Origin: Abelmoschus esculentus
Lineage: Eukaryota; Streptophyta; Magnoliopsida; Malvales; Malvaceae
DNA length: 64,000 nucleotides
Direction of reading: 5' to 3'
NCBI GenBank assembly: GCA_035048815.1
Contig: JAUCBN010000054.1
Location: 7,409,001-7,473,000, forward strand
Program-made: the position numbers and the translations under genes
Shown here: positions 34,407 through 44,353 of the stretch, in pieces
How the letters are laid out: each line of letters opens with the position of its first letter
Numbering within the stretch: position 1 is the stretch's first letter
The notes under the pieces: model-generated
Databases searched by the model: none
What the model was told of the DNA's origin: nothing
The model's input: only the letters and a program-made list of their open reading frames with translations

Positions 34407-36740
34407 TCATATTTTTTTTAATTTGTGGAATGCGTTGAGTTTGACTTGTTGGTCATTGACCCGCATTGTCAACTCTCCTTTTTCCACGTCAATTAGGGTG
34501 AGTCCAGTTGCAAGGAAAGGTCTCCCAAGGATGATCGGTGCATTGTCATCTGCTTCACAATCAAGGACAAGAAAGTCAGATGGAAAAATAAACTTATCTA
34601 CTCTTACCAGTATGTCCTCGATTTTGCCTTCAAGTTGCACATAGGATCGATCCGCTAGTTGGAGCATAACTGTTGTAGGTTTCGCCCTTCCAATTTCAAG
34701 CTTTTGAAAGACCAATTTGGGCATGAGACTTATGCTTGCTCCAAGATCGCATAGGGCCTTACCTTCATAATTCTTACCTATCGCACAAGGTATGATAAAG
34801 CAACCAGGATCTTTTAACTTTGGTGGCATGCGGTTATGCAGCATTGCCATGCATCCCTCGGTAGCAGCCACTGTCTCAAACTCACCTATTCGTTTCCTCT
34901 TTGACACCATGTCCTTTAGGAACTTGGCATAGTTAGGCATTTGTTCAATAGCTTCAACGAACGGTATGTTGATGTGGACTTGCTTCAAGATGTCGAGGAA
35001 CTTCTTGAATTGCTGGTCCCGTTTTTGCTTTTTCAACCTTTGTGGGAAAGGTGGTGGTGGTCTCATCTCATCCAGGGTTTCTTTAGTTTGAAATTTGATA
35101 CCTAGCACCACTGGGGTTGTTGCTGCCTCGGCAGGCTACTCAGGAGCTGCAGTGCTTTCTGCCGGGGCAGTGCTATCAGAATCAGTTTGCTCAGCCTCTT
35201 CTCTTGCTCGATCCGCTGATTGAATTTGGCTCTCTGGGATCTTTTACTTCAGCTGTAGACCACTCCTAGTAGTGATTGCTTTGCACTGTTCATGGCCCAT
35301 TACCTTAGCAACTTCAGTATTGCTAGGTAGTCCTCCTTGTGGTCTAGTGTTTATGCTTTGAGCAAACTGCCCAACCTGAGTTTCCAGCGTTTTAATAGCC
35401 ACTTCTTGATTTTGCAACCTCATCTCAGTTCTATTCATGAAGGCATCTGTCCTCTTGATGAAATTACTATTCTCTCATATGTATGACTCAGTTTTCATCA
35501 TGAAGACCTTTAGCGTGTTCTCCAATGAACTTACCGGTTGCTGCTGCATCTGCGGCGGCGGCAGTGACTGCTGGGCTTGCTGCTGCGGCATCGGTTGCTG
35601 AAATCCCGAAGGTTGGGTGATTGGGTTTAAGGCATTGTTAGGGTTGCTCCATGATAGGTTTGGATGCCTCTTCCATAAGGGGTTGTATGTATTGGACATG
35701 ATATTGTTGCGGTTGTAGTTCCCAACATACATACCGGTTTCTTGATTCATGCAATCAGAGGAACTGTGGTTACCTCCACATAAGTCACAGTAGGAATCAA
35801 TTACCTTGACCTCACGGGTATTTTGTTGTAACTGTAGGTTTTGCACCATCTTGGTAAGAGAGGCCAATTGTGCTGCCACTGAACTTGATGTGTCTATTTC
35901 ATTTACCGTGGCTTGGCGTCTTACTCCTCCTCGCCTAGATGTAGGAAACTGAAAGTCATTCTTTGCGAGTTTATTCAATATCTCAACAGCTTCCTCAGGT
36001 GCTTTATTCAGGAGTGTTCCATTTGCCGAGGCATCTAACATCATTCTTGTCGGGGCATTCGTGGCATTGTAGAACATAGTCACCTGTGTTCATAGGGGGA
36101 ATCCATGCAAAGGACACTTGTGTAGTAAATCTCTGTAGCGCTTCCATGCCTCGTACATTGGTTTGTCATCTGCCTGTTGAAAAGAAGTGATTTCATTACG
36201 AATTCTATTATATAAGTTTGTAGGATTAAAACGGGTAATAAAATCACGGCAAACTTCACTCCAGGAACCAATAGATCCTGCTGGAATGCTATTTAACCAA
36301 GCTTTCGCCCTATCCCTCAGTGAATAGGGGAATAACTTTAATCGCAAGACATCTTCATGGACTCCTTGGATTTTGAAAGAGTTGCAAATTTCCATGAAGG
36401 ACTTGAGGTGCTGCCTTGCGTCTTCAGTTGCAGACCCACCAAATTGTCCAATTGTATTTAACATATTGAACATAACAGGTTTTAGTTCAAAATGGGCTGC
36501 TTCAATCTCCGGTGTGACAACTCCTGGGTTTAATCCATTTAGGTCCTCCTCCAGGAAGTCTCTAACAGTGAGCTGTCGCGGCCCAAGTGGCGGCGGAAGT
36601 CCTCCATTGCCGGCAGGTAAGTTTTGTCCTACCGGGTGATCTGCCATGGCTCCTTGGATCTGTCTCCTCAACCTTTGCCTTGTTCTTTCGATCTCTGTAT
36701 CTAACTCGTACAAGGGGTTGGTTGGATTGGCCCTGGTCAT
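34407..36740 (-). pseudogene. Athila-like gag-protease, one frame with four in-frame stops
   Basis: ATG at 36740 (MTRANPTNPLYELD). All pieces (36740-36090, 36083-35475, 35438-35244, 35111-34407) lie in one reading frame, interrupted only by stops at about 36090, 35475, 35244 and 35136. The order is gag capsid landmarks (FELKPVMFNMLN, GVHEDVLRLKLFPYSL), a knuckle C-x2-C-x3-H-x4-C near 35780, a Q/P-rich linker, and protease with LCDLGASISLMP near 34730. The fused protein would be about 777 residues. The frame ends at 34407 where RT would normally follow. Confidence 0.85.
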
Positions 36741-36815
36741 ACACCACAAAAAACAAAAGTAAAATAAAAATAAAAATAAACAAGAAAATAAAGAAAACAA
36801 AATTTAGTTGCCAGT

Positions 36816-36832
36816 CCCCGGCAACGGCGCCA
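36816..36832 (-). other. primer-binding site, tRNA-Asp type
   Basis: Perfect TGGCGCCGTTGCCGGGG on the minus strand, six bases from the LTR. Confidence 0.85.
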
Positions 36833-36838
36833 AAAACT

Positions 36839-38161
36839 TGTCGCATGTCAAAAGTGCGCGTTTAGTGTAAGTGGACACATCGAAAGTAATAAGTGATAAG
36901 TATTATCGGATTATCGTCTCCTCAGGGACCGGTAGACTTAATATGCTTTCTTCACCTTCTTGTTCTGTAGATAAGTAATAACACAAGTGAATTAAGTTGG
37001 TTTATCTAAACTAAAATAACTAAATAAAAATAAAGAGTTGGAATAATAGAGAGAGATGGGTCAGGATCCAGTTGCGTTGTATTGTAGATTTGATTGACTT
37101 GTCTCTGCTCAATGCAATCGTATATCACTGCCTCAGCAGCACTGCAGTTTACTGCCTCAACAGCGACAATACTGTCTGCCACGGCAATCCCTTGCTCGTG
37201 GGTAGACTTTACCAAAGTTCGGCAAAGTTTCCCTGAATGACTCCGCTTATCTGTAAGTCAGAGTGCTGTTGATGACTAGTCCTTAATGATACCTCCCGGC
37301 GTGAACCAATTATACTCACCAACCAATCTCACACTTCTTTTAGACGCTGAAACTCTTAACCTATCCCTAGGTCGAGTTAGTATTTCACGATTGAAACACC
37401 GTACTTATCCCTTTCATGAATCTAACTCTCCCGAGCTTAGATAAATGGATGACTCACACTCTCCTCTCCCGAGCTCGAATGCGAGAACAAGGAATAACAA
37501 AGGATAAGCAAACCTTGATAATTTTATTGTATTGAATCAAAGACAAAGTACAATCTCCTCTTACGTATACTCGACAACCTTCACCTAATCCCTAAGAAGG
37601 TTTAGAACATAATGGAGAGGAAGAAGACAAGTATAAAGATCGGCTCTCTCCCTAGGTATTCCATCTCTAATACATTGGGTGGCTAGGTCTTTATATAGGC
37701 TAGACCTAGGGCAAACCTTTCCTAAGTAGAATACAACTTGGAGTAGGGAACAAGTCAAGTACATAATTAAGATAGTTCCAAGTTTGATTCGGCTAAGGGG
37801 GCTTTCCCGCGTGGTCTTTTCTTGGGCTTTTCCTCATGCTAGCCAGCTCCGATTCATGGGCTTTGAGTCCAGACACGTTCCTTGGATTTTTATCTTTCCA
37901 TCGCCTACAGTCTTGCTTCATGTCCTTTTGCTGCTGCCTCGGCATCAGGTCCTGCCTCTGCCTTGTTGCTGCCGCGGCAATGGTTCTCCTGCACAGATAT
38001 GAAAATGCAGTAAAACGTGCCTTTTTCTGTAAATATTATCTATATGAGTATAACTTCTAAATATATCACATTAAGCACATGCATTGGTCCTAGTGGGTGT
38101 ATATTCGGTGATTAATGCCCATAAAAGGAGTAAAAAGTGATAGTGTGTTGAGCACTTATCA
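36839..38161 (-). repeat. 5' (right) LTR of the inverted element
   Basis: 1323 bp with TG...CA ends. It directly abuts protease sequence of the host element at 38162. TATA box at 37689-37699 and a reverse AATAAA at about 37523-37528. Confidence 0.9.
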
Positions 38162-41100
38162 TGTTTCCAGTCGATTTCTTATACTTGATTGTGGGGCTGA
38201 TGCTAATGCACCCATCATATTAGGGAGATCTTTCCTAGCAACCGGTCGCATTCTTATTGATTGTGAGAAGGGTTAGCTCACAATGCGTGTAGCAAATCAA
38301 AGATTGATTATGAACATCAACGATTCTCTCAAGTACGTGGATGATTCTGAAGAATGCCAGAGCATTTTGGAAGCAGACTCTGAGCTGTTAAGGGAAGCTG
38401 ATCATTTTTTCATAGCAATTTTGTTCAACTGAATGAGTATTAAGAGTTCATAGAAGAGGAAGAGGAAGCTGGTGAATTACCATTGGAAAAGCAATAATCT
38501 ATTCTGCTGATAGCTAGAAATCATTCGAGCTTCGAACCTCTTGACTTCGAGAAATTTGTTCCTCCCAAGCCTTCATTACTCAATGCGCCCAAGTTAGAGC
38601 TGAAGATTTTTCCACGACATCTTAAATATGCTTATCTAGGTGAAGACGAGACCCTGCCTGTTATCATTTCTGTAAATCTTACAGCTGATCAAGAGAGAAG
38701 TTTACTTGTTGTTTTGTCACAGCATAAACGAGCGATAGGATGAACCATGGCAGATTTAAAGGGGATCAGTCTCACTATATGTATGAATAAGATACATCTA
38801 GAAGAATGCCATGGCAAATTCATAGAGCCACAACGAAGACTCAACCCTATTATGAAGCAAGTTGTTATGAAGGAAGTTATTAAATGGCTCGATGCTACAG
38901 TTATTTACCCAATATCGGATAGTTCATGGGTGAGTCCGGTTCAATATGTGCCCAAGAAGGGAGGCACAACCGTGGTGAGCAATGAAGACAATGAGCTATT
39001 GTCGACGTGCGTAGTGACCAGATGGAGGATCTGTATGGACTATCACAAGCTCAACAAAGCTATGAAGAAGGACCACTTTCCTCTACCCTTGATCGACCAA
39101 ATGTTGGATCACTTGGCGGGCAAAGCTTAATATTGTTTCTTAGATGGATATTCGGGGTATAACCAAATAGCAATAGCACTGGAGGACCAAGAGAAGACTT
39201 TTACTTGTCCTTATGGCACTTATGCTTTCCGGAGGATGCCCTTTGGATTGTGTAATGTCCCGACAACTTTCAAACGTTGTATGCAAGCTATCTTTTCTGA
39301 TATGGTTGAGGACTCTCTTGAGATATTCATGGATGATTTTTCTGTTTCTGGAGATAATTTCCAGAATTGTCTTGGCAATTTAGCAAAGGTCCTGAAGCGA
39401 TGTGAAGAAGGTATTGTGTTAGGCCATCAAATCTCACACAAAGGCATTGAGGTGGAGAAAGCTAAGATCGAGGTGATTGAGAAGTTACCACCACCTAAAA
39501 ATGTCAAGGGCATAAGAAGTTTCCTTGGATACGCGAGATTCTATAGGAGATTCATCAAGGATTTCTCCAAGATCTCCAAACCCTTGTGCATGTTGTTGCA
39601 ACAAAACCAACGTTTTGTGTTCGATCAAAAATGTCATGGAGCTTTCACAGACCTAAAGCAAAGCCTAATCACTACACCCGTTGTTGTTCCCCCGGATTGG
39701 ACCTTACCGCTCGAGCTGATATGCGATGCAAGCGATTACACCGTGGGAGCAGTCTTAGGGCAGTGTCGAGGTAAAATTTTTCATGTTATATATTATGCTA
39801 TCTGTAATTTAAATGATGCACAACTTAACTACACTACCACAGAGAAAGAGCTACTTGTCGTGGTATTTGCATTTGACAAGTTTAGGGCATACTTGATAGG
39901 CACTAAAGTCATTATTCAGACCGATCACTCAGCTATCAAGTACTTAGTGACTAAAAAGGATGCCAAACCTAAGCTTATTAGATGGATACTACTGTTGCAA
40001 GAATTTGATTTAGAAGTGGTAGATAGGAAAAGAATAGAAAATCAAATTATTGATCATCTTTCAAGGCTAGAAGTTAACCTAGAATGTCATGACAAAATTG
40101 AAATTGATGATGAATTTCCTGATGAAAAAATTCTTTATGCCACGACAATTCTGTGGTACGCTGACCTTGTTAATTTTTTTGTTAGTGGTATTTTGCCTTT
40201 TGACATAACTAGCCAGGGAAGGAAGAAATTTAGGCATGACGCGCGGTTCTATTTCTGGCATGAGCCGTACCTTTTCAAGCGTTGTGTTGGTCAGATTATC
40301 CAAAGATGTGTGCTTGAAGTGGAGCAAAGAGAAATTGTGCATCACTGTCACACAGGCCCGTGTGCAGGTCACTTCGGAGGTATGAGGACTACTGCAAAAG
40401 TCCTTCAATCAGGTTTTTATTGGCCTACCTTATTCAAAGATGCCCAAACATTTTACCAAGCCTACGATAGATGTCAAAGGATTGGGAATATCTCCAAACG
40501 TCATAAAATGCCTCAACAAAATTTTTTGGAGATCGAGTTGTTTGACGTGTGGGGCATAGACTTCATGGGACCTTTCCCATCTTCATTTGGAGACTTATAC
40601 ATCCTATTGGCAGTGGACTACGTGTCCAAGTGGGTACAAGCCATTGCGACGCCTAAGAACGATTCAAGGACTGTTCTTAAGTTCCTTCATAAGCATATTT
40701 TCACAAGGTTTGGCGCGCCAAGGGCTATCATCAATGATGAAGGTACCCACTTTGACAACAAGTTAATTGTCAAGGCATTACAAAGATATGGGGTAAACAA
40801 AAGATTGCTACGGTATATCACCCTCAGACCAATGGGCAAGCCGAGGTTTCAAACCGTGAAATCAAGCAAATTCTGGAAAAAGTGGTGAATCCGAGAAGGA
40901 AAGATTGGTCACCAAAGCTTGATGAAGCGTTGTGGGCTTACCGAACAACATTCAAAAACCCCTAGGAATGTCTCCATTTAAGTTAGTCTATGGCAAGGCA
41001 TGTCAACTCCCGGTCGAGCTAGAGCATAAAGCCTATTAGGCAATCAAGAAGCTCAACTTTGATGCCAAGTTAGCTGGTGAGAGAAGACTTCTAGAGTTGA

Positions 41101-41386
41101 ATGAGATGGAGGAATTCAGGGCCCAAGCCTATGAAAATGACAAACTCTATAAAGAGCGGACTAAAAGATGGCATGACCATGCAATTTTGCCACGACATTT
41201 TCAAGTTGGACAATAAGTGCTCCTATTCAACTCAAGGCTGAAGCTTTTCCCTGGCAAGCTTAAATCGAGGTGGTCTGGACCATTTGAAATACATCATGTG
41301 TATCCCCATGAAGCTGTAGACAATAAGAACATTGATGACAGGACAATTTTCAAAGTCAATGGTCAGCGCCTGAAGATCTACACTTG
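38162..41386 (+). pseudogene. Athila-like protease end, RT, RNase H and integrase
   Basis: The protease remnant (NAPIILGRSFLATG, about 38200-38260) is truncated at its start by the nested element and ends at a stop. The RT frame opens near 38747 and carries WRICMDYHKLN, a stop at 39128-39130, then in the same frame MPFGLCNVPTTF and the FMDD catalytic box (39326-39337). About 16 expected residues are missing after LKRCEE. RNase H follows (ICDASDYTVGAVLGQ, TTTEKELLVVVFAFDKF, TDHSAIKYL). Integrase has the zinc region near 40340 with one cysteine replaced (AYDRCQR) and DVWGIDFMGPFP. The frame breaks near 40800 and integrase text runs on in other frames to about 41386. Confidence 0.9.
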
Positions 41387-42050
41387 AGCCCATGTGATGC
41401 GAGATAAACCTACCGCATATCTTATAGATGCCTGACATGCAAAGATTTCACAACATTTTCAGTTTACTCCTGTTCATAAATAAATTGCTTTAAGTTTGTT
41501 TTATATGCTTTATTATGCTACGTCGTTTTCTTAATTAATTTACGTGTTTTTTTTATTTTTTTAGGTTAAATATACACCCTTGGAGGCTGGAGGCTGAAGG
41601 AGAAAGAATGAGAAAAGTAAGAAACCCTACCATGAATTAATTAGGCGGCAAAAAGACAAAAAAGAGGAACCTTTTTATTGTTTATTTTGAAATTTAAAAA
41701 ACATTTTCTCTCCTCTTTAATGTCTAACAACCACACTAACCCCCACCACTCGTTTTCTTCCACCTTCCCTCTAAAAAAATTAAAGCTTTCACCTTTATTT
41801 CTTTTTTCTTTGATCCCACCATCTTCTTCATCTTTCTCACCTCCATAACCGAAAAACTTTTTCCCCCGACATTAACAAAGCTTCAATCTTTACTACTTTT
41901 TCTCCTCTATTTCCACCTAAAAATGGTATGAACCAGACCGCTTGGGTCCGCCACCACCACCTCCTCCCATTTTTGTTGATGATGCGGCGAAAGAGAGGTT
42001 TAAATCTATAAAAAAACTTTTCCGAAGGGTTTGGGTCTGAAGTTAAGGAT
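41387..42050 (+). other. pol to 3' ORF linker
   Basis: No recognisable domain. C/T-rich leader-like sequence, with a short frame (about 41960-42050) that probably belongs to the start of the next ORF before a frameshift. Confidence 0.5.
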
Positions 42051-42556
42051 GTGGTCCGGCACCACCACAGAGAGAATTTCGCCGCCCATCCTGGCTCTGT
42101 CAACGCCACTCTAGTGAAAGAGTTTTATGCAAATATTCAAAGACCTGACCAGAAATTTATTTATGTTCGGGGCAAAAACGTTCACTTCACCAACACGGCC
42201 ATCAATCGTTTCTTCAAAATTCCTCAAGAAGTGGATAGACACGCAAAGAAGGAAGAAGAAGCTGATTATGAAACTTATCAAGGGGTGAAGGAAGACCTCT
42301 GTTTGCCCGGGACAGAATGGAATGGCCAACAGGCCACGAGAAGGACGGTAAACCGTGAGCACCTACTTCTACACGCCCGGTTATGGAACCACTTCATGCG
42401 CTACAAGTTGATGCCTACTTCGCGTCAAACCACAGTAAGCCTGACTCGATTGATGCTTTTACATTCTACTCTATTCGGTTGCCACATGGACATAGGTCGA
42501 ATAATTGTTCATGAAAATCATGCGTGCTTGAACCGTCCCAAGAGCCCACTCATTTT
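42051..42556 (+). pseudogene. 3' ORF, putative plant transposon protein domain, truncated
   Basis: An open stretch of about 168 residues with the landmarks NATLVKEFYANIQ, FIYVRGKNVHFTNTAINRFF, VKEDLCLPGTEW, FMRYKLMPTSRQTTV and MDIGRIIVHENHA. It aligns with the minus-strand ORF at 33723-32607. The protein stops inside the domain because CACTA sequence starts at about 42557. Its position after integrase shows that this ORF belongs at the 3' end of the full-length element. Confidence 0.75.
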
Positions 42557-42591
42557 CTAAAAAACGTCGTAAAAATATATAACTATATAGT

Positions 42592-42612
42592 GGCGTTTTA
42601 CCTATAAACGCC
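42592..42612. repeat. CACTA subterminal inverted repeat
   Basis: GGCGTTT (42592-42598) pairs with AAACGCC (42606-42612). Further AACG motifs (AAAAAACGTCG, AAAACGC) flank it. Such motifs bind transposase in this superfamily. Confidence 0.6.
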
Positions 42613-42659
42613 GCAAAGTGCTTTTACTAAAACGCAGAAATGTCACACCGTTTTGACCT

Positions 42660-44353
42660 CTATGATATTATATCCAACAATAACGAATCTGCCCCAAATT
42701 TTCAAACCCTTTCTACCGATCGACGTCCCTTTTCGTCACCGTTTGGTTTTCTTCCTTTCTTTGTCAAAATCGACACCGTCGGAAGCCACGTTGTCCTCTA
42801 GTCCGTCGTCGATCGGCGTTGCCTCGTCAGAACCCACGCCCTTACCTCGCCGGCGGTCCACTGCAAATTGAAGGTAAGCCCCAATTTTAGGATATAAAAT
42901 AAGAGAATTTTTCTGTTGAATAAGAGAAGCATACACCATTTTACTTGTTTGTTATAAATATTATAATTTTGTTGTTGTATTTTTTCTGTTGAATCCTGAA
43001 AAGAATTTCCTCAATATTTTCTGAGCCACCACACCATTCTACCATTCATCGTATCTTGTTTGTATAAATGTTATAATTTTTTATATTACTTGATGTTCAA
43101 AGTATATCTTCTTTATATTTTTATTTTTAACTCTCTTGCCAGTGTACTTGTTTTGAGGTATATCCCTTTCTTTTCGGTAGAAGACTTCTTTTCTCCTCCC
43201 TCCCTAGTTTTGTTTGTGTATTTTGGGTTAAATAGAGCTGACCGGATGAGAGACCTTTTATGTTTAGTTTTACTACCATCTTTAGTTGAGCCCTTGTTCT
43301 TTAAATGGATATGACGTGGTTGTAATTTGTAAACATTTATGATACTTAAGTCATTTATATTACTTATGGGACATTGACAGGTTAAAGAAAATTTAAAAAT
43401 GTGGAACTAATTTCTTGTATTCAATTTGGAATAGCAGCATGTTGAATTGGAATGATTTTCTATTTGAAATAGATTTTTTTGAATTTTTATAAGATAGTTA
43501 AGCAAACATTTATCTTTCTGTTCTTTCATGTGACCTCCAGTTTTTTTGTATTACTTCTGCGGTCTGTGTTTTGAGCTTTCTTTCTAGACAAATTTACATG
43601 AATAAGATTGTGTTAGAGAAACATAAAACTTAATGCATGAAAATTTATATGGTTGTATGGCTGAAATTAAAACTGTGCAACAGGCATTCATTTTGAATTT
43701 GTTTTAGAGGTATAATATGCTTGTTCCAATTGGATGGATTATCATTATTAGACCAATAGTGGTTTAACTTATTTAATTGTCTATAGGTCCTCTGTTATTT
43801 TAGCACCTCTGTTTTCAAGGAACATTAGCTTCTTCTGATAAGATAAGGTAGACCCTATTTATGAGATATGCATTAGCGTTTAGTTTATGTTTGAGTTGAA
43901 ATTTTGTTCTTTTTATAAGAACTAAAATTATAGCAGTGCATGAGATGTTTTTCAGAAATTAATTAGGATAAATGTTCAAATCTATGAAAATAGTTCATAC
44001 GTACTCGGTATGGTAAACACATAAATAAGATGACAATTACATATACTTGTTGGCTACATTGATGTTTAGTTTATCATGAAAGCTTAAAAAAACTCTAAAA
44101 TGTTTAGCATATTTTGGTTAGCATATTAAATATATACAGATTAGAAGACATTATTTTTAATAATATTATTTCGTGTCTCTTTTGGTTGCAATTTGTGTGT
44201 TTTAATTAATGTTATTTAACATTATATTATTTCACCCATCATAACCTTTTAGATCCAGGAACCATTTTCATTAACAGTACCTATTAGTTATCCCACTACA
44301 ACTCATTATAATATTAACATTTAACATTTGAATGTATATTACAGAAATTCGAA
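42660..44353 (+). other. CACTA 5' leader and first intron
   Basis: A C-rich leader (about 42680-42872) ends at a good donor (GAAG|GTAAGC). A 1.5-kb AT-rich intron-like stretch follows, ending shortly before the transposase ATG at 44354. No protein seen in it. Confidence 0.45.

Larger units (their letters stand above)
29319..38161 (-). mobile_element. inverted nested Athila-like element with tandem structure, no RT/integrase
   Basis: Reading leftward on the minus strand: LTR 36839-38161, intact primer site, gag-protease frame (36740-34407), 3' ORF with its own upstream TATA box (33723-32226), hairpins, polypurine tract, LTR 29981-31302. Then come a second, mutated primer site and a second gag start, cut off at about 29319. 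LTR-internal-LTR-internal order indicates recombination between copies. No RT, RNase H or integrase exists; the protease is followed directly by 0.7 kb of non-coding DNA (34406-33724) and the 3' ORF. It lies between the gag and protease of its host element, with no target duplication at the truncated side. Confidence 0.85.
21666..42556 (+). mobile_element. Athila-like Ty3 element, twice invaded and 3' truncated
   Basis: Order on the plus strand: 5' LTR (split), tRNA-Asp-type primer site, gag with zinc knuckle, protease remnant, RT, RNase H, integrase, then a 3' ORF of the putative plant transposon protein family. The pol style (FMDD catalytic box, CxxCxxxHxxxxC knuckle, primer site TGGCGCCGTTGCCGGGG) fits the Athila/Tat branch. 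A 4.1-kb non-coding relative sits in the LTR, and an 8.8-kb inverted relative sits between gag and protease. The right side ends abruptly in the 3' ORF against CACTA sequence, and no 3' LTR is in the window. Confidence 0.8.
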
